From positions 1 through 18,681 of the forward strand of contig JBIQKC010000048.1 in NCBI GenBank assembly GCA_044506885.1: a stretch of 18,681 nucleotides of DNA. Reading direction: 5' to 3'. Positions within the stretch are counted from its first letter, which is position 1, and the number at the start of each line of letters is the position of its first letter. The position numbers were made by a program, and so were the translations under genes. The DNA is from Croceibacterium_A sp044506885 (GTDB lineage Bacteria > Pseudomonadota > Alphaproteobacteria > Sphingomonadales > Sphingomonadaceae). The notes beneath the pieces are model-generated. The model was not told the origin of the DNA. It saw only the letters and a list, made by a program, of their open reading frames with translations, and made no database searches. Of the stretch, positions 6,637-13,590 are shown piece after piece.

Positions 6637-7329
6637 TCAGTTCTTTCGCCCGCTCGCCCGTTTCGCCGCCCGTGCGATCGCGGCCATCTGTTTCAGGCCC
6701 CAGATACGGTCGAAGAAGCGAAGATTCCCGATGTCCGTGCGTGACGACCGTTGCGTACTGAGCATCGCGAATTGGGTGCCGAGTTCCGGGTGCTTGCGGC
6801 GGAACCAGACCAGTGCGCCGTCGATAGGAGGCTTGACCGCGGGATCGAAGCCGGGCGCTTGCGCGGCGACGGGATCCGGGACGAAATCCGGTTCCAGGAA
6901 TGCTTCAAGATAAATCGCTGCCTTGCGGGCGGCCTCGGCCGAAAATCCCATGAAATGCGCGCCGATAATATCGCTGTTCGCAAGGTCGGCCGGATCGGCG
7001 GCTTCATATCCTCCGTAAAACACATCCGGGAAATCGCGAAACGCGTAGGTTCTTGTTTCAGGAAGGAAATTGCAGTCGTCCTGAAGGATAAGGACGCTCT
7101 CTCCCGCATCGGCCGCCTCTTTCAGGATGGTCAGATGGCTATGGAACGCGCCGCGCGAACCGACGCGCAGAAAGGGGCCCGGATCGTCGAAGCGGTAAGC
7201 GGGAAAGAAGGCCACCCGTGTGTCGCCTTGCAGGCCGACGGACGCGAGTTCCTGTTCCATTTCCCGACGCCGGTCGGTCCGGGTTTCGAGGTTCACGATG
7301 CGAATACGATCATAGTGCGAGAAGATCAC
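6637..7329 (-). CDS. Putative glycosyltransferase family 25-like protein
   Basis: This protein has 230 residues from a GTG start. It opens with RIRIVNLETRTDRRREMEQEL, resembling the N-terminal INLDxRxDR...M motif of GT25 glycosyltransferases of LPS and capsule synthesis. A GAFHSHLTILKEA segment and SVLILQDDC (about 78-86) match the family's GC..SH..hlk and LhLEDD acidic motif, with Gln in place of the usual Glu. The GTG at 7327-7329 was chosen because GAGG lies five bases upstream; a longer start at 7425 adds a Pro/His/Arg-rich stretch unlike the family. It is convergent with gatA and divergent from gatB. Its GC content looks lower than its neighbours (about 55% in a 60-base sample). Acceptor and sugar donor are unknown. 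Confidence 0.62.
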   Translation of the reverse strand: MIFSHYDRIRIVNLETRTDRRREMEQELASVGLQGDTRVAFFPAYRFDDPGPFLRVGSRGAFHSHLTILKEAADAGESVLILQDDCNFLPETRTYAFRDFPDVFYGGYEAADPADLANSDIIGAHFMGFSAEAARKAAIYLEAFLEPDFVPDPVAAQAPGFDPAVKPPIDGALVWFRRKHPELGTQFAMLSTQRSSRTDIGNLRFFDRIWGLKQMAAIARAAKRASGRKN

Positions 7330-7478
7330 GCGAACCTCGTGCAAAAAGAACAGCCCATCCTTCGACAGTGGATGACACGGGCGGCGCGCGCAATGCGGAT
7401 GTGGCGGCTCGGCGCCCCCACGCACGGCACGGAGCGAGGCCCCTGTTCATCCCTCACGTTCCCGATTATCTGCGGCGC

Positions 7479-8975
7479 ATGACTACTTATCGCATCCACG
7501 GCGCCACCGGCGAATGGGAGGTCGTGATCGGCCTCGAGGTCCACGCGCAGGTTACTTCCAACGCCAAGCTATTCAGCGGGGCAAGTACGGCTTTCGGGGC
7601 CGAGCCGAACAGCCAGGTCAGCCTGGTCGATGCGGCGATGCCGGGAATGCTGCCGGTGCCGAACCGCGAGTGCATCCGCCAGGCGGTGCGCACCGGCATG
7701 GCGATAGAGGCGCAGATCAACGCCTGGAGTCGGTTCGACCGCAAGAACTACTTCTATGCCGACCTGCCGCAGGGCTACCAGATTTCGCAGCTCTACCACC
7801 CGCTGGTGGGCGAGGGACGGCTGGTCATCGAGGCGGACGAGAAGGCCGGGATTCCCGAAGACAAGATGATCGGCATCGAGCGCATCCATGTGGAGCAGGA
7901 CGCGGGCAAGCTGATGCACGACCAGCACCCGAGCATGTCCTACGTGGACCTGAACCGTTCTGGCGTGGCGCTGATGGAGATCGTCAGCCGGCCCGACATG
8001 CGCAGCCCGGCGGAAGCCGGGGCCTATGTCCGCAAGCTGCGCTCCATCCTGCGCTATGTCGGCAGTTGCGACGGCAACATGGAGGAAGGCTCCATGCGCG
8101 CGGACGTGAACGTTTCCGTGCGCAAGCCGGGCGAGGAATTCGGCACGCGGACGGAGACGAAGAACGTCAACTCGGTGCGCTTCGTCATGCAGGCGATCGA
8201 GCACGAGGCGCGTCGGCAGGTGGACCTGATCGAGGACGGCGGCACGGTGGTGCAGGAAACCCGGTTGTTCGATCCAGGCACGGGCACGACGCGTTCGATG
8301 CGCAGCAAGGAAGACGCGCACGATTACCGCTATTTCCCCGATCCGGACCTGCTGCCGCTGGAACTGGACCAGGCGTTCCTGAACGAATGCCGCGAAAGCC
8401 TGCCCGAACTGCCCGATGCCAAGCGCCGGCGGTACGAGGAGGAACTGGGCCTTTCCGCCTACAACGCGGCGGTTCTCACCGCCGAAGTGGAAACCGCGCG
8501 CTGGTTCGAGGCGCTGTTGCTGGCCACCGCCACCGCGCAGGGCAAGCCGCCCGCCGACGTGGCGAAGCAGGCGGCCAACTGGCTGATTTCAGAACTGTTC
8601 GGCGCGCTCAACAAGGCCGGGCATGAACTGGAGGCGAGTCCGGTGACGCCCGAGAAGGGCGCGGAGCTGCTGGCGCTGGTGGGCAAGGGCACCATTTCCG
8701 GCTCCATCGCCAAGCAGGTGCTGGAAACGATGATCGCCACCGGCGACGGCGCTGCTGCCATCGTCGAGCGCGAGGGGCTGAAGCAGGAATCGGACAGCGG
8801 CGCGATCGAAGCGGCGGTGGACAAGGTGCTGGCCGACAACGCCGACAAGGTGGAGCAGTTCAGGGCCGGGAAAGAGGCCCTGTTCGGCTTCTTCGTCGGC
8901 CAGACGATGAAGGCCATGCAGGGCAAGGCCAACCCGCAGGTGGTCAACGAGGTATTGCGGGCGAAGCTGGCATAG
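7479..8975 (+). CDS. gatB: Asp-tRNA(Asn)/Glu-tRNA(Gln) amidotransferase subunit GatB
   Basis: This 498-residue protein is the tRNA-binding kinase/amidase subunit. It phosphorylates the misacylated Glu or Asp and accepts ammonia from GatA. Hallmarks run in order: WEVVIGLEVHAQV near residues 13-25, KNYFYADLPQGYQISQ, HVEQDAGKLMHD, DLNRSGVALMEIVSRPD, EEGSMRADVNVSVR and DYRYFPDPDLLPL. A C-terminal YqeY-like helical domain ends VVNEVLRAKLA. The ATG at 7479 gives the family start; the ribosome binding site is weak. It is separated from gatCA by the antisense GT25-like gene, so it needs its own promoter in the 149-base divergent region 7330-7478, where I see no clear hexamers. The HAD gene follows after 13 bases. 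Confidence 0.97.
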   Translation: MTTYRIHGATGEWEVVIGLEVHAQVTSNAKLFSGASTAFGAEPNSQVSLVDAAMPGMLPVPNRECIRQAVRTGMAIEAQINAWSRFDRKNYFYADLPQGYQISQLYHPLVGEGRLVIEADEKAGIPEDKMIGIERIHVEQDAGKLMHDQHPSMSYVDLNRSGVALMEIVSRPDMRSPAEAGAYVRKLRSILRYVGSCDGNMEEGSMRADVNVSVRKPGEEFGTRTETKNVNSVRFVMQAIEHEARRQVDLIEDGGTVVQETRLFDPGTGTTRSMRSKEDAHDYRYFPDPDLLPLELDQAFLNECRESLPELPDAKRRRYEEELGLSAYNAAVLTAEVETARWFEALLLATATAQGKPPADVAKQAANWLISELFGALNKAGHELEASPVTPEKGAELLALVGKGTISGSIAKQVLETMIATGDGAAAIVEREGLKQESDSGAIEAAVDKVLADNADKVEQFRAGKEALFGFFVGQTMKAMQGKANPQVVNEVLRAKLA

Positions 8976-8988
8976 CGGCTGCGGCACG

Positions 8989-9651
8989 ATGAACCGCGCG
9001 CGCTTCGATCTTGTGATTTTCGATTGCGATGGCGTTCTCGTGGATAGCGAGGCGATAGCGAACGAGGTGCTCGCTGAAATCCTTTGCAGGCACGGTGGCG
9101 CATTCACTGCGGAAACGGCGCTGGCCGCATTCGTCGGGCAATCGGTGCAAGGCATAAGAGAGACCGCGAAGGCCGCTCACGCCATCGAACTGCCGGAAAA
9201 CTGGTATGAAGACTACTACGCGCGGATCCTTCCGGCTCTGGCGGAACGGGTAAGGCCGATCGCCGGCGCAGGAGACGTGGTTCGCGGCCTTTACGAAGCA
9301 GGGCAGGCGATATGCGTGGCATCCCAGGGCCCGCCCGAGAAGATGATGACCACGCTTACCGCCACTGGCCTGCTGCGCTATTTCGAGGGGCGGATATTTT
9401 CCGTAAAGAGCGTTGAGAGACCCAAGCCCTTTCCTGACATCTTCCTCCATGCGGCGGCCGCCTGTGGTGTCGATCCGTCGAAATGCGCCGTGGTCGAGGA
9501 TACCCGGACAGGAGCGGATGCCGCCGTGGCGGCGGGAATGGAGGTTTTCGGGTTCTGTGTGGCCGACGATGCCGAGCGGATGGCGGATTGCGGCGCTCAC
9601 CCGTTCCACCGCATGAACGAGTTGCCCGCCTTGCTGGGTGTGAGCGGCTAA
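8989..9651 (+). CDS. HAD-superfamily phosphatase (YieH / phosphoglycolate phosphatase type)
   Basis: This 220-residue protein has all four HAD motifs. Motif I is DCDGVLVDSE, with nucleophile Asp12 and acid Asp14. Motif II is Ser112 in CVASQGPP, motif III is Lys146 in RPKPFPD, and motif IV is VVEDTRTGAD with Glu170/Asp171. The helical cap lies between residues 20 and 90, so it is subclass IA. The overall pattern, especially the GMEVFGFCVADD tail, recalls E. coli YieH (6-phosphogluconate phosphatase), but the substrate cannot be assigned. It starts 13 bases after gatB, suggesting co-transcription, with a poor ribosome binding site. Its 5' part is less GC-rich than gatB (about 53% in a 60-base sample), which may mean a different history. 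Confidence 0.88.
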   Translation: MNRARFDLVIFDCDGVLVDSEAIANEVLAEILCRHGGAFTAETALAAFVGQSVQGIRETAKAAHAIELPENWYEDYYARILPALAERVRPIAGAGDVVRGLYEAGQAICVASQGPPEKMMTTLTATGLLRYFEGRIFSVKSVERPKPFPDIFLHAAAACGVDPSKCAVVEDTRTGADAAVAAGMEVFGFCVADDAERMADCGAHPFHRMNELPALLGVSG

Positions 9652-9691
9652 GGCGCCGGAACGCGCAAGGGTTGCGGCCAAGGATACGACA

Positions 9692-10048
9692 ATGACGTTT
9701 GTTCTGCGGGCAAGAGCAAGGATGGGACTGGCCGCCGCTTTCGCGGCTTGCCTCGCCGCCTGCCAGTCCGTGCCGCCGGAGCGGCATCCGGGCCTGGCCT
9801 TCGCGCAGGCGTCGTGCGGCGGGTGTCATGCGGTGGAGCGGCATGGGGTTTCGCCCAATCCCGATGCGCCGCCGTTCGCGGCCATTGTCAACCAGCAGGG
9901 GCTGACCGACGGGACGCTTGGCGGCTGGCTGCGCGATGCGCACAATTATCCGGAAGAGATGGAGTTCTACCTCGAAGGGCCGGAGGTCGATGCGCTGGTC
10001 GTCTATATGCTGACGCTGCGCGATCCGAACTACCGCCCGGCGATCTGA
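9692..10048 (+). CDS. Small c-type cytochrome, predicted lipoprotein
   Basis: This is a 118-residue protein. A signal peptide ends in the lipobox LAAC with Cys24, so the mature protein is about 95 residues and anchored at the periplasmic face. One haem site, CGGCH, lies at 42-46 with His46 as ligand. Met90, in NYPEEMEFYL, is the best candidate for the second ligand. The C-terminal helix EVDALVVYMLTLRD fits a class I cytochrome. The ATG at 9692 has AAGGA seven bases upstream; Met11 is a less likely alternative start. It lies 40 bases after the HAD gene and 10 bases before trmL, so the three may share a transcript. No oxidase or dehydrogenase partner is nearby. Confidence 0.85.
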   Translation: MTFVLRARARMGLAAAFAACLAACQSVPPERHPGLAFAQASCGGCHAVERHGVSPNPDAPPFAAIVNQQGLTDGTLGGWLRDAHNYPEEMEFYLEGPEVDALVVYMLTLRDPNYRPAI

Positions 10049-10058
10049 CGCGGTTCGC

Positions 10059-10520
10059 GTGGGGCTCGCCGTCGTTCTCGTCCATCCCGAGATCCCGCAC
10101 AATACCGGCGCGGTCGGGCGGACCTGCGTGGCACTGGATATGGAGCTGGTGCTGATCCACCCGTTGGGGTTCGAGATTTCGGACAAGCAGGTGCGCCGCA
10201 CGGGTCTCGATTATTGGCGGCATGTGCGGCTGGCGGAGTTTGCGAGCTGGGACGCTTTCATCGCCGAGCGGGCGCCGCGCCGGGAGCAATTGTTCCTGTT
10301 CGAGGAGTATGGGGCCAGGCTCTACGACGAGTCTGCGTATCCGGACGACGCCTACCTCGTGTTCGGCCGCGAGACGAAAGGACTGCCCGAGGAAGTTGCC
10401 GAGCCGCTTGCGGACCGGATGTTCCGGCTGCCGATGCGCTCGCAGCATATCCGCTCGCTCAACCTGTCGAACACGGTGGCGGTAGCGGCGTACGAGGCGC
10501 TGCGCGGGAAGCTGGGGTAG
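10059..10520 (+). CDS. trmL: tRNA (cytidine/uridine-2'-O-)-methyltransferase TrmL (SPOUT family)
   Basis: This 153-residue protein is a minimal SPOUT methyltransferase. The N-terminal VLVHPEIPHNTGAVGRTC holds the conserved Asn15-Thr-Gly, followed by LIHPLGFEISDKQVRRTGLDYW. The trefoil-knot SAM site is formed by VFGRETKGLP (101-110) and RSLNLSNTVAVAAYEALR (132-149). TrmL methylates the 2'-O of wobble base 34 in the two tRNA(Leu) isoacceptors that read UUR/CUN-type codons in E. coli. The start is GTG, ten bases after the cytochrome stop, with no good ribosome binding site, so translational coupling is likely. The motif style is closer to Firmicutes and gamma-proteobacterial TrmL than to the alphaproteobacterial form I remember. 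Confidence 0.88.
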   Translation: MGLAVVLVHPEIPHNTGAVGRTCVALDMELVLIHPLGFEISDKQVRRTGLDYWRHVRLAEFASWDAFIAERAPRREQLFLFEEYGARLYDESAYPDDAYLVFGRETKGLPEEVAEPLADRMFRLPMRSQHIRSLNLSNTVAVAAYEALRGKLG

Positions 10521-10550
10521 GTCCGGATCGGGGCGCGGCCGGTTATCAAG

Positions 10551-10571
10551 CCCCTCCCCTTCAGGGGAGGG
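10551..10571 (+). repeat. GC-rich palindrome between convergent trmL and the M16 protease gene
   Basis: CCCTCCCCT (10552-10560) and AGGGGAGGG (10563-10571) are perfect 9-base inverted arms around a TC loop, preceded by one further C at 10551. It lies in the 78-base gap between two stop codons. It resembles the palindromic repeat before gatA in style but differs in sequence. It could stop transcription from either side, although no T-tract flanks it. Confidence 0.6.
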
Positions 10572-10598
10572 AGGAAGGGGAACCGGCGCGCGACGCCC

Positions 10599-13439
10599 TT
10601 ACAGCTCCTCCGCGTTCAGGTATTCGATCTCCATTCCCAGCGTGGCGAGCTGGTCGTCGATCTGCTGGCGGTCGCCGACGACGATGATCGCGAGATTCTC
10701 GGGCGAGAAGTATTGCCCCGCGGCGGCGTCGATCTTCGCCGCGTCGATGGCGCGGTAGATGCCGGGCAACCGCGCCTGATAATCGTCCGGGCGGCCGAAC
10801 TGCTGGTTGGCGAGCAGCGCGCCGAGGACCTGGCCGTTGGTCTGGTAGGAGTTCGGCAACCCGCGGATATTGCCGTCGGTGACGCGTTGCAGCTCGGTTT
10901 CGTCGACCGTGGCCGCGCCGCCGGCAAAGGCGGCGACATCGTCGAGGATCAGGCGGATGGAATCCGCGGTGCGGTCGCTCTGGACCGGAGTGACGATGCC
11001 GAAGGTGCGCGGGCCGGTGACGCCCGAGAGCGAGCTGCGGATGCCGTAGGTCCAGCCCTTGTCCTCGCGCAGGTGCATGTTGAGGCGGGAGAGGAAGCCG
11101 TCGCCGATGACCTGATTGGCGAGGTCGAGCGGCTCCATGCCCTGCTGCGTGCCGGTGAGCGGCAGCACGCGCGCGAGCAGCAGCACCGATTGCGGCGAGT
11201 TCGGCCGGTCAACCACCAGCAGCTTGCGCGTGGGCGGCGGAGTGGGGGCGGCGAGGTCCTTGACCGGGGCCGGAGACGCCGGGACGGCCCATTGGCCGAA
11301 CGCCCGTTCCAGCACCGGCAGCAACTGTTCCATCGTCACGTCGCCGACCACCGTGAGGCGGGCGATGTCGGGGCGTATCCAGCGGGCGTGCTCGGCGCGC
11401 AGCGTTTCGGGCGTCAGGGCCTCGATGACGTCCGGCAGACCGTCGCCGCCAACCGAGCCGTAGGGATGCTCCGGCCCGTATACGACGGGGCCGAGCGCGC
11501 GATAGGCGAGGCTGAGCGGCTCCGCCCGCGCCTGGGCGATGGCGGCCAGTCGCTGGTCCTTGACCCGCGCCACGTCGTCGGGCGCGAAGGCAGGCCGGCG
11601 GACGATTTCCGCCATCAGATCGAGCGACGGCGCGAGGTTGGCCGTCAGCGCGGTCATCGACACGGTGCTGGAATCGGTCGAAGCGCCCGCACCGATGGCG
11701 GCGCCGAGCCGTTCCTGCGCGATGGCGATTTCTTCGGCGTTCTTCGTTTCGGTGCCTTCCTGGAGCAGTTCCATCATCAGCGACTGGGCGCCGGCCCGCG
11801 CGCCGCCGTCGGCCGCGTTGCCGGCGTCGAACGCGAGCGCGAGGCTGACCTTGGGGATCGCCGTGCGGCGCGCGAGCGTGACCGGAATGCCGTTGGACAG
11901 GTTCGCGTGCTCCACGGTGGGGAAGGTCAGTTCGCCGACCGGGGCGACGGGCGGCGCTTCGCGCGCCGGGCCGCGCGCCAGCGGCGGAGGCGGCGCCTTG
12001 GCGTCCGGTTCGGGTGGAGGCGTCGCGCTTTCATCGCCCCAGCCGCCCATCAGCGCGCCGTCTTCCGTGCGTTCGCCGGGAACGACGGTCAGCGTGTAGG
12101 CGGGGCGGGACAGCCAGCGCTGCATCGCCGCGCGCACTTCCTCCGGCGTGAGGGCGGCGAGGCGTTCCAGCTCCTTGCGGTAGTTGGCCGGATCGCCGGC
12201 ATAGAGCAGGCCCTCCGCCAGCGTCGCGCCCTTGCCGGAAAAGCCGCCGACCAGTTCGAGCGCGCCGATCTGCGCGGAGACGATCTGCGTGGCGGCGCGC
12301 GTCAGTTCATCCTGCGTCGGGCCTTCGGCAAGCAGGCGGGCGATCTCGGCGTCGAAGGCGGCTTCCGCCCTGGCGGCGTCGATGCCCGGCTTTACGTCCA
12401 TCGACGCGCCCACGAACGAGAGCTGTTCATGCTGCTGCGCGTCGGCGGACACGCTCACCGCCAGGCCCGCGCCGCGAACCAGCGCATTGTCGAGGCGCGA
12501 GCTTTCGAGCCCGCCGAGCACGTGCATGCCCACGGCGAGCGGCACGGCGTCGGCATGAGTCAGGGCCGGCCCGGTCCAGTAGCGCGTGATGCGCGTGACC
12601 GGCACCTGGTCGGTCATTTCCTCGCGCGTGGGGGCGGCTAGCGTCACCGGCTCCGCTTGTGGCTGCGCCACGTCCGGTCCGCGCGGAATATCGCCGAACC
12701 AGCGTTCGACCATCGGCCGGGCGGTGGCGGCGTCTATGTCGCCGGCCAGCGCCAGCACCACGTTGTTGGGCGCGTAGTTGTCGGTGAACCACTTGCGCAC
12801 GTCGGCGATGCTGGCGGCGTCGAGGTCCGCCATCGAGCCGATGGTGGAATGGCGATAGGGATGGCCGACCGGAAACAGCGCGGCGCCGATCTTGTATTCG
12901 ACGAGGCCATAGGGAGCGTTGTCGCCCTGGCGCTTTTCGTTCTGGACAACGCCGCGCTGCTTGTCGAGCTTGTCCTGGGTGACCGCGCCGAGCAGGTGGC
13001 CCATGCGGTCGCTTTCCATGAACAGCGCCAGGTCGAGCGCGCCCGTGGGCACGGTTTCGACGTAGTTGGTGCGGTCGTACCAGGTGGAGCCGTTGGTGCT
13101 GGTCGAGCCGGCCGCCTCGAGCGGGATGTCGAAGTTCTCCACGTTCTCGCTGCCGCCGAACATCAGGTGCTCGAACAGGTGCGCGAAACCGGTGCGGCCG
13201 CGCGGCTCATGCTTGGAGCCGACGCGGTAGTAGATCGTCACCCCCACGATCGGCGATTTGCGATCGGTGTGGACGATCGTGGTCAGGCCGTTTTCAAGCG
13301 TGAAGGTTTCGTAGGGAATGTCGACTTCGGCGACGAGCGCGGACAGCGGCGCCGGTTCGGGCCCCTGCGCCGGAGCGGGGGCGGCGGTAAGCAGCGCGAA
13401 GGGAAGCGCCGCGGCGAGCAGGCTGCGAAGTGGTTTCAT
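10599..13439 (-). CDS. M16 family zinc metalloprotease, exported, two-domain
   Basis: This is a 946-residue protein. Residues 1-25 form a signal peptide ending APAPAQ, so it is periplasmic. The first M16 unit has the inverted zinc motif HLFEH (His87, catalytic Glu90, His91) and a third ligand Glu168 in VVQNEKRQ, giving HxxEH-x76-E, the exact family spacing. A Pro-rich linker (TPPPEPDAKAPPPP region) leads to a second M16 unit without HxxEH. This second unit is the usual inactive half that closes the peptide chamber. The family degrades peptides and transit-peptide-like segments. The frame is open upstream to 13568, but the ATG at 13437-13439 starts the signal peptide. It is divergent from the M17 gene. 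Confidence 0.95.
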   Translation of the reverse strand: MKPLRSLLAAALPFALLTAAPAPAQGPEPAPLSALVAEVDIPYETFTLENGLTTIVHTDRKSPIVGVTIYYRVGSKHEPRGRTGFAHLFEHLMFGGSENVENFDIPLEAAGSTSTNGSTWYDRTNYVETVPTGALDLALFMESDRMGHLLGAVTQDKLDKQRGVVQNEKRQGDNAPYGLVEYKIGAALFPVGHPYRHSTIGSMADLDAASIADVRKWFTDNYAPNNVVLALAGDIDAATARPMVERWFGDIPRGPDVAQPQAEPVTLAAPTREEMTDQVPVTRITRYWTGPALTHADAVPLAVGMHVLGGLESSRLDNALVRGAGLAVSVSADAQQHEQLSFVGASMDVKPGIDAARAEAAFDAEIARLLAEGPTQDELTRAATQIVSAQIGALELVGGFSGKGATLAEGLLYAGDPANYRKELERLAALTPEEVRAAMQRWLSRPAYTLTVVPGERTEDGALMGGWGDESATPPPEPDAKAPPPPLARGPAREAPPVAPVGELTFPTVEHANLSNGIPVTLARRTAIPKVSLALAFDAGNAADGGARAGAQSLMMELLQEGTETKNAEEIAIAQERLGAAIGAGASTDSSTVSMTALTANLAPSLDLMAEIVRRPAFAPDDVARVKDQRLAAIAQARAEPLSLAYRALGPVVYGPEHPYGSVGGDGLPDVIEALTPETLRAEHARWIRPDIARLTVVGDVTMEQLLPVLERAFGQWAVPASPAPVKDLAAPTPPPTRKLLVVDRPNSPQSVLLLARVLPLTGTQQGMEPLDLANQVIGDGFLSRLNMHLREDKGWTYGIRSSLSGVTGPRTFGIVTPVQSDRTADSIRLILDDVAAFAGGAATVDETELQRVTDGNIRGLPNSYQTNGQVLGALLANQQFGRPDDYQARLPGIYRAIDAAKIDAAAGQYFSPENLAIIVVGDRQQIDDQLATLGMEIEYLNAEEL

Positions 13440-13551
13440 CTGTATCCGATAGCACGACCGACGCGATGGAACAGCCTTCATGGATGCCGTTGGTCGAGCC
13501 CCGTTGGCGGTTTGCCAGAGCGGGACTGCGGCCCCTTGCTTCCGGAACTCG

Positions 13552-13569
13552 AGTGAAGTTAGTTTCACT
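13552..13569 (+). promoter_or_regulatory. Inverted repeat in the shared M16/M17 upstream region
   Basis: AGTGAA and TTCACT are perfect 6-base arms around GTTAGT, ending 21 bases before the M17 start codon. They lie in the most AT-rich part of the 151-base divergent region. It could be an operator or a small mRNA hairpin. I found no convincing -35/-10 pairs for either gene. Confidence 0.35.
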
Positions 13570-13590
13570 TATTCCCATCCGGAGACCCCC

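Noticed and set aside
7330..7425. Upstream extension of the GT25-like gene to a GTG at 7425
   Set aside because: The added residues are Pro/His/Arg-rich and unlike the family, and the GTG at 7329 has a good GAGG ribosome binding site five bases upstream.
10713..12641. Long plus-strand open frame opposite the M16 protease gene
   Set aside because: No domain or plausible ribosome binding site, Arg/Gly/Ala-rich product; the minus strand encodes an M16 protease with an exact active site.
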